Source of the DNA: Pseudoalteromonas arctica
Lineage (GTDB): Bacteria > Pseudomonadota > Gammaproteobacteria > Enterobacterales > Alteromonadaceae
Assembly (NCBI RefSeq): GCF_012927645.1
Contig: NZ_JABBMT010000026.1
Span: 1-54,046 of the forward strand
Length of the DNA stretch: 54,046 bases
Reading direction: 5' to 3'
The position numbers and the translations under genes were made by a program. A model generated the notes under the pieces. That model ran no database searches, was not told where the DNA came from, and worked only from the letters and a program-made list of their open reading frames with translations. Shown piece after piece: positions 1 through 7,524 of this stretch (its first letter is position 1; each line of letters begins with the position of its first letter).

Positions 1-180
1 ATGTCGTGTTTAAAGAAGATGCATCTCAAATTCACGATCCGTTAAGCGCACAACATATGGCATTATTTCGTCGAGTGGTTAGAAACATGGTAAAACAACA
101 TACGAAAAGTAATAGTTCAATAAGAAGCAAGTGTGTAAGAGCGTGTTAATGCTTTTAGAGAGGAATTGTTGTTCGGTTAA
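1..180 (+). pseudogene. 3' end of an ISAs1-family transposase gene
   Basis: The frame starting at base 3 encodes the end of an ISAs1/H-repeat-type DDE transposase. It opens with VVFKEDASQIHD, the usual 'DVVFxEDxxxIR' block containing the last catalytic acidic residue, followed by the helical MALFRRVVRNMVKQ stretch and an SSIRSK basic tail. That frame stops at 147-149. Shifting one frame from about 145 gives VNAFREELLFG and a stop at 178-180, which looks like the natural C-terminus, so a single-base frameshift is likely. The 5' part lies outside the window. The family call rests on memory of the conserved tail; the frameshift is inference. Confidence 0.7.
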
Positions 181-209
181 CATCGTTAACAAAGTGTGCT
201 CGCGCCCTG
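1..209 (+). mobile_element. right end of an ISAs1-like insertion sequence (partial)
   Basis: The element starts before the window. Its right end is placed at the CCCTG at 205-209, about 30 bases after the transposase stop, because ISAs1-family ends carry CAGG...CCTG-type termini and because IS66 coding sequence begins directly afterwards. The exact end and any target duplication cannot be confirmed without the left end. Confidence 0.5.
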
Positions 210-384
210 TGCACATGCCAGCGCTATACTTTATAGTCTTGTTGAAACCGCAAAGGCAAATGACCTTGTGGTGCATGACTATATCACTACTTGCTTACAG
301 CACCTCGCTGAGCAGCCAGATAACCTTGAACCACTGCTACCTTGGAACATTAGCAAAGCTAGGTGTCGTTAGCTATACGCTTAC
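210..384 (+). mobile_element. right end of an IS66-family element (remnant)
   Basis: Besides the TnpC tail, ACGCTTAC at 377-384 is the reverse complement of the GTAAGCGT start typical of IS66-family ends. It lies 5 bases after the tnpC stop. The remnant therefore runs from the ISAs1 junction near 209/210 to 384. Confidence 0.6.
211..372 (+). pseudogene. C-terminal remnant of an IS66-family transposase (TnpC)
   Basis: The frame at 211 reads AHASAILYSLVETAKANDL, then a Tyr-Ile-containing linker, then EPLLPWN and a stop at 370-372. This is the standard C-terminal domain of IS66 TnpC ('SAILYSLIETAKANGLxPYAYL...LLPWN'). Only about 54 codons remain, and the upstream part is replaced by the ISAs1-like element. 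It cannot encode an active transposase. Confidence 0.75.
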
Positions 385-558
385 CATTAATTCTCTCAAA
401 AAGCTTGATGTCCTCTATGTGTACATTAGCGTCGCAGGCTTCACGAGAGTCCAAATTTAAAAAATTTAAACTAACAGGCTTTTCATTAACTTTTGTTGCA
501 ATTGTGGGTTTTTATGTTTACTTTGTAGATTCTAAAACAATCAAATAAGGACGTTAAT

Positions 559-1926
559 GTGAATAAAATCACACTCCCACTCTCATGTTTATCACTTTTA
601 ATCTCATCTCAAGTATTGGCAGTTGAACATGATTTAGATAATGCAGGTGAGGTAAATAAATTTGTAACAACAGATGTATTTCCTCAAAAGGCATTAATGA
701 AAAAACAAAGAGCTATTAAGTTAAATGAGGAGTTAGCTGTAGAAAGTACAATCACACCTATCTGTCCTACGCTAGCTACCGGAAGCCTATATACACTTAG
801 TAACTCTCAACCTGGTGAAAGTATTTGTTACCACTTTGAAATTACAGAACGAAGCAAAACGACAGCTTTGCTCGTTGGGCAATCCACAGAGACAGATGTT
901 AACTTAAGTGTACTACGACATAATCCTGATGATACTTTCACTGCGATAGGTACATCTGCGAATGTAGGCAATTTAGATGAGGCTGTATTTGCTTTAACTG
1001 AGCCAGGACATTATTACTGGTTTATGGAAGTTATTGACTCCGATGGTTCACCATTCAACTTTGGCGCAGCCGTCACTGCAAATCTAGATGCTTTTGAATA
1101 TAACGATACAGAAGCGCTTGCGACAATATTACCAGATCAACAAATTGGCCTTACAGGTAATATGGATAGCATTTATGATATTGATTATTACCAATTTACA
1201 GCTGTTAACGGGCAAGATTTATCTATTATTCTAACGGATGCAACGTCGAGTGATGAGTATATTATTGAAAAAAATGAAAATGGGTGGGTCCCCTTAACTG
1301 TAAATGAACATCACATCGTGTCGAATCTATCTGAAAATCAAAAAATTAATTTAAGAGTGAGAGCAAATACAGCATTGCCAGCTAACCCCGCAAATAATTA
1401 CAAATTGAATATAGCATCCATTGTGACGTCTTTCTCTAATCAAGTAATTAAGGGAGAAAACGGTGTAACTAGAATACCATATACAACTTTAAACTATGTA
1501 GGTCCGTATCTAACAACACAAGCTTATAATAAGCTAAATTGGTCTCTTGTACTCCTTGATTCTGCAGGGGCTCCAATTAAAGGCGCTAGTGCAAATTTTT
1601 ATCTAATTAAAAATAGTGACGATGCAGGTTCATTAACAGCCCATCAAGCTATATCTGATGTTAATGGACAAATATCAGGGCAAATAAATCTAACTTCTTG
1701 TGATGCAAATGTAAAAGGAATTTTACATACCGAGCATAGTTTAGGCTATAAAAACACTTGGGAATCAGACGTAGAAGTCGGCTTGTGGCGTATAGAAATA
1801 CCGACAAATGAAGGTTTTGATGAAGATGGATACCCTTATACTATAGGTATAGGGGGGGATAGTGTTCCTTATGTATACTTTGGTCATATTTGCGATCAAA
1901 CCCTTATATCAAGTGAGCCATCATAA
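559..1926 (+). CDS. secreted protein with PPC-like beta-sandwich domains, function unknown
   Basis: 455 residues. The start is a GTG at 559, preceded by an AAGGA ribosome site about 8 bases upstream; the next methionine lies well inside the protein. Residues 1-21 form a signal peptide ending LLISSQVLA. Residues about 70-175 and 177-290 resemble two bacterial pre-peptidase C-terminal (PPC) beta-sandwiches: the second begins LDAFEYNDTEALAT and ends in DIDYYQFTA, the usual 'D.EPNDT...D.DYY.F' pattern. The C-terminal 150 residues contain a stretch like an invasin-type Ig domain (LLDSAGAPIKGASANF). No protease or other catalytic motif is visible, so it is probably exported as a binding or accessory protein. 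It stands alone beside IS remnants. I do not recognise the whole protein. Confidence 0.75.
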   Translation: MNKITLPLSCLSLLISSQVLAVEHDLDNAGEVNKFVTTDVFPQKALMKKQRAIKLNEELAVESTITPICPTLATGSLYTLSNSQPGESICYHFEITERSKTTALLVGQSTETDVNLSVLRHNPDDTFTAIGTSANVGNLDEAVFALTEPGHYYWFMEVIDSDGSPFNFGAAVTANLDAFEYNDTEALATILPDQQIGLTGNMDSIYDIDYYQFTAVNGQDLSIILTDATSSDEYIIEKNENGWVPLTVNEHHIVSNLSENQKINLRVRANTALPANPANNYKLNIASIVTSFSNQVIKGENGVTRIPYTTLNYVGPYLTTQAYNKLNWSLVLLDSAGAPIKGASANFYLIKNSDDAGSLTAHQAISDVNGQISGQINLTSCDANVKGILHTEHSLGYKNTWESDVEVGLWRIEIPTNEGFDEDGYPYTIGIGGDSVPYVYFGHICDQTLISSEPS

Positions 1927-1938
1927 ATATCAATCAGA

Positions 1939-1955
1939 GCCTCTTTTAGAGAGGC
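1939..1955. terminator. short hairpin between convergent genes
   Basis: GCCTCT and AGAGGC pair around a five-base loop, just after the secreted-protein stop and before the end of the minus-strand gene. There is no strong U-run on either strand, so terminator activity is only probable. Confidence 0.4.
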
Positions 1956-1969
1956 CCGTATACCAACCT

Positions 1970-2677
1970 TTAGCGTTTCGAAGCATTACTTCTCAGTTGT
2001 GCTGAAACATTATCGTTTAACTTAAGCCAATTCGTTTCATAATCCCATGTTCCCTTAAAATCTTCATTACTTCTTGAGGTTTCTAGCATTTCTCTAAAAT
2101 CAAAAACTTCAGCAAAATTATTTTCATTTACGTCGTACTTACCCCAGCCCCTAGGCTCCATCTTAATATACTTTAAATAATTAGACTTAAAGTCATTAAC
2201 GGCAGTGACTAACTCTTCATTACTATTTAGCTTTTCTGCAATGATTGACTTTTCATCATCATTAAGAGAACCAGTTACTGTAAGCTCACCCGACTCATTG
2301 ATAGAAATTCCCCAACTTTTATTTGCTAAAGAGGGCTGTTCACTTCTTAATTCAGCCATGACTTTATCATAGGGTGAAAGCATTTTTTCAACCGTTTTAG
2401 GGACGTCGCCGCCTGGCATATACAAATGAGCTGTGGCAACTCCAATATCATACATAACATCTTCAATAGGTCTTAATACATTGGCATCTTTATTTATAGG
2501 CTTATAATAAGTCGCTTCAGGCTCTTTAGGCATGTCTTTGTGATAGATATCCTTTGCTAGTCGTTCCATTTCATTATTTAACTGCTCTTTACTATTTGGT
2601 GATTTATTTATTTTTACTGCTGAACTGTTCGATACAAGCTGCGGTGTTAAATTGGTATCATTTGAGTTAACTTTCAT
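1970..2677 (-). CDS. hypothetical protein, 235 aa
   Basis: I do not recognise this protein. The ATG at 2677 is preceded by AAGGAAA about 7 bases upstream, a good ribosome site, so translation is likely. It has no signal peptide or membrane segment and is rich in Asn, Ser, Lys and Glu. The first 60 residues look disordered. Residues about 70-110 form a hydrophobic helix-forming segment (IEDVMYDIGVATAHLYMPGG). Residues about 120-165 contain WGISINESGELTVTGSLNDD and predicted helices. It lies among IS remnants and a decayed defence gene, which suggests recent acquisition. A cytosolic or exported effector-like role cannot be excluded, but no evidence points to one. Confidence 0.6.
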   Translation of the reverse strand: MKVNSNDTNLTPQLVSNSSAVKINKSPNSKEQLNNEMERLAKDIYHKDMPKEPEATYYKPINKDANVLRPIEDVMYDIGVATAHLYMPGGDVPKTVEKMLSPYDKVMAELRSEQPSLANKSWGISINESGELTVTGSLNDDEKSIIAEKLNSNEELVTAVNDFKSNYLKYIKMEPRGWGKYDVNENNFAEVFDFREMLETSRSNEDFKGTWDYETNWLKLNDNVSAQLRSNASKR

Positions 2678-2882
2678 ATCATTTCCTTGTTCATTCGCTA
2701 TTTATTTATTATCGGCAAGGTTCTCTTGAACTTTAACTGTTTCTAATAAGAAAACTTAACTTATTAATAAACACTACTTAAGCCTTTGATAGCAGCATTA
2801 CTATTTAGTATTGTTGAATGGCTAAGTGAAAGGCTGCTCATAATTTCAGTGCAAAAAAAGAGGCTTTCATATGTTGTTTAGC

Positions 2883-3131
2883 TTATGCTAAAAAACCTTG
2901 CTCAAGCTCACAAATAATCCGTTTAATTAATTCACCTCCTCCTATAGTGTTTATAATATTTTGACTTACCAATAGATTAAAAGGCTTATTGTTTTTTTGA
3001 TGGCGTTCAATTGTCTTAACGCAAACCCCAGTTGCTTTTGCAAGAAAAGTTAAGTCCCAGCACAAGCTTTTCCTAAATAGAGTCGCGTCACTAAATATTA
3101 TGCCTGCACTAACAACTTTAATTTCATCCAA
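2883..3131 (-). CDS. small HTH-like protein, probably 5'-frameshifted
   Basis: 82 residues read from a TTG at 3131; no ATG occurs in this frame. Residues 25-48 (CWDLTFLAKATGVCVKTIERH) look like a helix-turn-helix, followed by QKNNKPFNLL, which suggests a small DNA-binding protein. The frame stays open upstream to about 3185 without an ATG. An overlapping frame starting with ATG at 3220 runs for 40 codons to 3098. A single frameshift near 3130-3140 would join them into one gene of about 112 residues. In this IS-rich zone a frameshifted remnant seems at least as likely as a short intact gene. The family is not recognised. Confidence 0.4.
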   Translation of the reverse strand: MDEIKVVSAGIIFSDATLFRKSLCWDLTFLAKATGVCVKTIERHQKNNKPFNLLVSQNIINTIGGGELIKRIICELEQGFLA

Positions 3132-3341
3132 TGGGTTTGAGCTATAGGTTGTTTTCCGCCAGTGACTATTTTTATAAAATCGATATCAGTATCGGCTGTA
3201 TTCATGTTGGCCTTATTCATAGAAAATACCATCAATAGTTAAATACTACATAGATTTTAGCACCGACGTCGCTCTACCTTAGAAATGTGTCAAACGATGA
3301 CTTATGCGCCTATTAAAACGTTTATCTAAATTTGAAATACT

Positions 3342-3938
3342 TTAGATGATTGCGGTCAGTGCCGGTAAAAACGGCGCTACAACAGGCCCATAAACTTGCA
3401 TATGGTCAGATAAAACAGACATGAACTTATTATAGTTAACTTTAAAAGCGTCGGTGCCTTGGCTGTCACGCATTTCTTCTACCGTACCTATGATTTGCTC
3501 TTTAGACTTTTCAGTTCCATTTGTTTCAAGTAAGGTTTGCAACAACTTATTGAATATTTCATTTTGTTCATTATTAATAGCATGCTGTCTTACATGATTA
3601 CTACCTGTAGCAAGGTTTTGCACATTACCAGCGATGTGTGTATGAAATATTTGCTGGACCTTTTCTTCTGCCACGGGCTGTGAATTCAGTGGCGCATCTC
3701 CAGCCTCAGGGGCTTCTGATTCTATTTCTAGCACAAAGTTTAATACACGATTTCGGATCATGTCTAATATGCCAACAAGTGCATTCACAGGAATAACTTT
3801 CCATGCTTTAAGACAGTTCATTCCTTGATATATGTTTCGCCCAAAATGAGCAGTAACATCAGCAGGCCACGGCTCTTGAACTGTGCCTCCGTCAGAGCTT
3901 TTAATAAGTGATTCGAGAGAAGATACTGGGTGAGTAAG
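3342..3938 (-). pseudogene. AbiTii-type protein, N-terminally truncated
   Basis: The open frame from 3938 to 3342 covers 198 codons and matches the C-terminal half or more of AbiTii-domain proteins (abortive-infection related, usually about 300 residues). It includes a PWPAD block, IYQGMNCLKAWKVIPV, the VGILDMIRNRVLNFVLEIE helix and EEKVQQIFHTHIAGNVQN. The ATG at 3821 lies inside the conserved GMNCLKAW block, so it is not the natural start. Upstream the frame ends at a TAG (3939-3941), exactly where the IS4-like fragment begins. The N-terminal region is missing, so this is most likely a dead defence gene cut by an insertion. Family from memory; truncation from the sequence. Confidence 0.65.
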
Positions 3939-3941
3939 CTA

Positions 3942-4217
3942 ATGTACCCCCAAAATTAGCCTTTATATATCAATGAATTAATAGTATTAAAAAATGTGGG
4001 AAGCGAGGGAACATTCATGGTGTTTTGTGATCTTATGAATCGCTCAAAAACAACAGAACTAAACACCATGAATGCGTCTACTATTTTGCACAATATGCTC
4101 CACGCTGTCACCCCTAACTCAATTCATAAAGCCAGATTTAATACTTTAGTCGCTGCCGTTAAATCTCTATTGCACTGTCAGCAATGTACCTTGACTTCTA
4201 TCGGCCGCAACCACTGA
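3942..4217 (+). mobile_element. IS4-family element, left-end fragment
   Basis: The fragment starts near 3942 (GTACCCCCAAAATTAGC), where the AbiTii frame breaks off, and includes the 5' part of a transposase gene at 4068-4217: MNASTILHNMLHAVTPN, then FNTLVAAVKSLLHCQQ, then LTSIGRN and a stop. That matches the N-terminus of IS4-family transposases ('...L..LLxxxxLTLTSIGR'). Only 49 of roughly 400 codons remain, with no DDE residues, and no matching right inverted repeat was found before gloA. Confidence 0.6.
4012..4074 (+). promoter_or_regulatory. inverted repeat sequestering the IS4 transposase start
   Basis: CATTCATGGTGTTT at 4012-4025 is the exact reverse complement of 4061-4074, which contains the transposase ATG (4068). 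RNA read in from a neighbouring promoter would bury the start codon in a 14-bp stem. This is a known kind of read-through protection in IS elements such as IS10; here it is inferred from the repeat alone. Confidence 0.5.
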
Positions 4218-4399
4218 AATACAACATAGCCATAAACACACAGCTAAGTATCACCCTATTGTTTTGCCCATAAAACACACATCAGTTTGTAATTTAGCTA
4301 GGTGGTTTTAATTTTTGCTGCTGTTGATTATGATGAGCGTACACTCTGCCTTTTTAAATCCATTAAGGTTTTTTCAGTCATTTTATTAAGGATTATCTC

Positions 4400-4927
4400 A
4401 TGTCTAGCTATAACGAATCTCCAGAGCAAATTGCACAGGCCACTGAGGGCTATGTGATGCAGCAAACTATGTTGCGTATTAAAGATCCAAAACCGTCGCT
4501 GGCATTTTATGAAAACGTATTGGGCATGAAGTTGTTAGGAAAGTACGACTTTCCTGGTATGGAGTTTACCTTGTACTTTTTAGGCTATGAGCAAGACATG
4601 CCAAAAGGCGATGACAAAGAAAAAACCCAGTGGGTGTTTCGCCGCCCTGCGCTCATTGAGCTTACCCATAACTGGGGCACTGAAAACGACGATAGCTTTA
4701 CGGGCTATGTTAGCGGTAATGAAGAACCAAAAGGCTTTGGTCATATTGGTATAAGCGTACCCGATGTATACGCGGCGTGTGAGCGCTTTGCTAAATACGA
4801 TGTTGAGTTTGTAAAAAAACCAGACGGTGGTTCAATGAAGGGTCTTGCCTTTATTAAAGACCCTGACGGTTACTGGATTGAAATACTCTCGCCCGAGGGC
4901 ATTACTGACATTATTCAATCGCAATGA
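4400..4927 (+). CDS. gloA: lactoylglutathione lyase (glyoxalase I)
   Basis: Isomerises the methylglyoxal-glutathione hemithioacetal to S-lactoylglutathione in the cytosol. 175 residues with two VOC modules. The four metal ligands of the family can be placed: Gln22 ([10 protein letters not shown]), Glu87 ([12 protein letters not shown]), His115 ([11 protein letters not shown]) and Glu161 (YWIEILSP). The extra N-terminal segment and the insertion around residues 62-78 match the longer, eukaryote-like and pseudomonad zinc class rather than the 135-residue nickel-dependent E. coli enzyme. The ATG at 4400 has AAGGAT upstream. It is a single gene that ends at a hairpin shared with htpX. Confidence 0.93.
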   Translation: MSSYNESPEQIAQATEGYVMQQTMLRIKDPKPSLAFYENVLGMKLLGKYDFPGMEFTLYFLGYEQDMPKGDDKEKTQWVFRRPALIELTHNWGTENDDSFTGYVSGNEEPKGFGHIGISVPDVYAACERFAKYDVEFVKKPDGGSMKGLAFIKDPDGYWIEILSPEGITDIIQSQ

Positions 4928-4942
4928 AAAACATTAAACATA

Positions 4943-4968
4943 AAAAAGCCTGCAAATGCAGGCTTTTT
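4943..4968. terminator. bidirectional intrinsic terminator between gloA and htpX
   Basis: AAAAAGCCTGC and GCAGGCTTTTT form a stem around AAAT, with an A-run on the left and a T-run on the right, so it can work on both strands between the convergent genes. Confidence 0.88.
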
Positions 4969-5001
4969 GTTTACAAGTACTGTGAAAAACTTGAATTTAA
5001 T

Positions 5002-5865
5002 TTAACGACGTAGTGCGTCTATACGTGCGTCAAGCGGTGGGTGAGATGAAAACAACTCAGCCATGCCTTTACCACTGGCAATACCAAAGGCCATCATTGA
5101 GCCTTCTAATTGCGATGGGTGGTTTTGCTTTAATCGCTCAAGGGCTGAACGCATTTTGTCTGCGCCCACCAACTGAGCTGCGCCGCTATCGGCTGCAAAC
5201 TCACGTTTACGGCTATAATGGGCAACTACAATGCTTGCCAGTACGCCAAATAATATTTGGAATAACATATCGAATAAGAAGTAAGTCCAGCTGCTGCCGC
5301 CCTCTTCTTCATCGCTATTGATAAAGTTATCTACAATGCCAGCCAGTACTTTTGCGGCAAAAATAACAAAGGTATTAACCACACCTTGAATAAGCGTTAG
5401 CGTTACCATATCACCATTGGCCACATGCGATACTTCGTGCGCCAGTACGGCTTCGGCTTGATCTTGGCTCATGTTATGTAATAAACCCGTGCTTACCGCC
5501 ACCAGCGAATTATTTTTACTCGGGCCGGTTGCAAACGCGTTCATTTCTGGGCTGTCGTAAATAGCCACTTCTGGCATGTTAATACCGGCTTTTTTAGCTT
5601 GAGCAGCCACGGTGCTTACCAGCCATTGTTCGGTTTCGGTACGAGGTTGGGTGATCACTTGCGCACCGGTTGATTTTTTTGCGATCCATTTCGACATAAA
5701 TAACGAAATAAACGATCCACCAAAACCAAATACAGCAGCTATTAATAAAATACCACCTAGGCTACGATGGCTTAATCCCAGCGCACTCATTATTATTGAA
5801 AGCACCACACCTAATACCAACATAACCGCGAGGTTAGTTAATAAAAACAAAAATACACGTTTCAT
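5002..5865 (-). CDS. htpX: membrane zinc metalloprotease HtpX
   Basis: Inner-membrane M48 protease that cleaves misfolded membrane proteins alongside FtsH. 287 residues (E. coli 293). Two N-terminal membrane helices (about 4-26 and 36-56) precede the catalytic domain. The zinc motif HEVSH is at 143-147 and the third ligand is in the [10 protein letters not shown] block. Two further hydrophobic stretches lie around 155-180 and 193-217. The ATG at 5865 has GGAGAA about 8 bases upstream. It is monocistronic. Two tandem dyads 70-130 bases upstream may form its control region. Confidence 0.95.
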   Translation of the reverse strand: MKRVFLFLLTNLAVMLVLGVVLSIIMSALGLSHRSLGGILLIAAVFGFGGSFISLFMSKWIAKKSTGAQVITQPRTETEQWLVSTVAAQAKKAGINMPEVAIYDSPEMNAFATGPSKNNSLVAVSTGLLHNMSQDQAEAVLAHEVSHVANGDMVTLTLIQGVVNTFVIFAAKVLAGIVDNFINSDEEEGGSSWTYFLFDMLFQILFGVLASIVVAHYSRKREFAADSGAAQLVGADKMRSALERLKQNHPSQLEGSMMAFGIASGKGMAELFSSHPPLDARIDALRR

Positions 5866-5935
5866 ACGAGTTCTCCAAAAATAACATTTATTGCTGAGCG
5901 ATTTACTATGTTTGATCGGCTTTGAGCAATCACTG

Positions 5936-5991
5936 CGTTATGACACACTATGTCATAACGTCAGCGCCATTCTGTGACAAACTATGTCACA
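5936..5991. promoter_or_regulatory. two tandem palindromes upstream of htpX
   Basis: Dyad 1 is CGTTATGACA-CACTA-TGTCATAACG (5936-5960). Dyad 2 is TGTGACA-AACTA-TGTCACA (5973-5991). Both share the core TGACA-N5-TGTCA with a CTA spacer, and their centres lie 34 bp apart, about three helical turns. This fits a repressor with two operators for htpX or, less likely, a structured end of the bio operon transcript. The binding protein is unknown. Confidence 0.5.
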
Positions 5992-6004
5992 ACACAAGGG
6001 TTAT

Positions 6005-6688
6005 TTATGGATTTATCGATAATTTTTCAAGCAGGGTTTTATAAATTTGTAATTTAGGGGTTTGCTCTGTGTATGGGCTAATGGCAAGCAGTGGAAAAGA
6101 TAAATGTGTTTTCAGTGAATCTAGGTTTGCTTGGTATTCATCCATAGTGGAATCAACTTGGTTAGCAATCCAGCCAATGCAATTAACACCTATACTTTGC
6201 ATATGTGCTGCAGTGAGTAAAGCATGATTTATACAGCCTAACTTCATACCAACTACTAATATAACCGGCAATTGCTCTGCTTTTACCCAGTCGTATAAAT
6301 ACTCTTTATTATTGATTGGTAATGCCCAGCCGCCTGCACCTTCTGTTAACAGATAATCTGCACCTTGTTGCTTAACATGTTGATAAGCCTTACTGAGCTT
6401 TTCTACTGTTATGTTTATACTCGCTTGCTCTGCAGCTATGTGGGGAGCTATTGGTGGCGCAAATGCAAATGGGTTAATTATGTCGTACTTAGCGCTTACT
6501 GTGGCACTTTCCATTAGTATTAGCGCATCGGCATTTACGAGCTGTTCGAACGCCATTTCACACCCAGAGGCAATCGGCTTAAAGCCTATTGCACGCTTTT
6601 TATGTTGTGCGAGTAACTTTAACAGCAAACTGGTTACATGGGTTTTACCGGCGTCGGTGTCTGTACCGGTAATAAAAAACTGTTTCAT
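6005..6688 (-). CDS. bioD: dethiobiotin synthetase
   Basis: ATP-dependent closure of the ureido ring, converting 7,8-diaminopelargonate and CO2 to dethiobiotin. 227 residues. The P-loop GTDTDAGKTHVTS is at about 7-19. The family block LTEGAGGWALPI follows at about 115-126, and WIANQVD is the base-recognition segment. Its ATG overlaps the bioC stop (ATGA), showing translational coupling. It is the last gene of bioBFCD. Confidence 0.95.
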   Translation of the reverse strand: MKQFFITGTDTDAGKTHVTSLLLKLLAQHKKRAIGFKPIASGCEMAFEQLVNADALILMESATVSAKYDIINPFAFAPPIAPHIAAEQASINITVEKLSKAYQHVKQQGADYLLTEGAGGWALPINNKEYLYDWVKAEQLPVILVVGMKLGCINHALLTAAHMQSIGVNCIGWIANQVDSTMDEYQANLDSLKTHLSFPLLAISPYTEQTPKLQIYKTLLEKLSINP

Positions 6689-7524
6689 GGCATGGCCTTA
6701 TTATTTTTACTGGGCTTTTCTAATGATAACAATACTACATGGTAAGATACATGAGCTTTATTGTTTAAAAGCGGATAGGCATCACAGACTTTTTTTAGCG
6801 CTGATTTAGTTAATAAACCACGCCGACTTGTTGTGTGATTTTGTGTGGTGGCACCAATGGCCTTAATCGATTTTATAGCCGCTAATGCACTGCGATGTTG
6901 GTCGGTATAAATTACTTTATTTGAGGCGTTGATCTTAAACCCTGCCTTTTCGACCGATTGGTTTATATTGTTATGGCTAGCAAACTGATTAATATGGTTA
7001 AGTGAGTCAAGCGCAGTAAAGGCCATTTTTATCTCGTTTAATGACCCTGCAACAACCGTACTAATATAAGCTTGCCCGCCTGGTTTTAATGCTTGGTAAA
7101 GCGAGTGCATTAGCGCTTCAAAATTAGCAGACCACTGGAGCGCAAAATTACTAAATAGCACATCAATACTGTTAGCTTGCAGCGGTAAGTTATCCATATC
7201 AGCGCACAGTTTAGGGATATTTAAGGTACTGCTTTTTAGCATGTTAAAACTTAAATCTATGGCAACAACTTGGTCAAATAATGCCTTTAAAGCCTCAGTA
7301 TTAACAAGCGGCCCTGCCCCTAAGTCAACACAGAGCTTTTTAGGGTTAGCTGTAATGAGTTTAAATAAATCATTCGCCGCTTGTTTTTGCACATTGGCAT
7401 GCTGGCAATAACTGTTTGCTGCTTTTGAAAAGTTATGCGCGGTGGTTTTTTTTAAAACCTCAGCCGCTATACACACAGTGGTGGGACTAAGTGGCTTAGT
7501 TTTAATTACCTGCGGGCTTATCAT
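6685..7524 (-). CDS. bioC: malonyl-ACP O-methyltransferase BioC
   Basis: Uses SAM to methylate malonyl-ACP, starting pimeloyl synthesis on the fatty acid machinery. 279 residues, longer than E. coli BioC (251). The SAM-binding motif is VDLGAGPLVN (66-75), with the acidic end of beta-2 at VVAIDLSFNML and motif II at VLFSNFALQW. The ATG overlaps the bioF stop. The loop has GAGPL where many homologues have GCGTG, which still fits a class I methyltransferase. bioH is not nearby and must lie elsewhere or be replaced. Confidence 0.9.
   Translation of the reverse strand: MISPQVIKTKPLSPTTVCIAAEVLKKTTAHNFSKAANSYCQHANVQKQAANDLFKLITANPKKLCVDLGAGPLVNTEALKALFDQVVAIDLSFNMLKSSTLNIPKLCADMDNLPLQANSIDVLFSNFALQWSANFEALMHSLYQALKPGGQAYISTVVAGSLNEIKMAFTALDSLNHINQFASHNNINQSVEKAGFKINASNKVIYTDQHRSALAAIKSIKAIGATTQNHTTSRRGLLTKSALKKVCDAYPLLNNKAHVSYHVVLLSLEKPSKNNKAMP

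Noticed and set aside
131..460. 109-codon plus-strand frame near the left edge
   Set aside because: It is a shadow of the ISAs1 and IS66 remnants read in the wrong frame; the IS66 tail is in another frame of the same bases.
3996..4067. Upstream extension of the IS4 transposase frame (MGSEGTF...)
   Set aside because: Family-like sequence begins only at MNAST (4068); the extension lies within the inverted-repeat leader.
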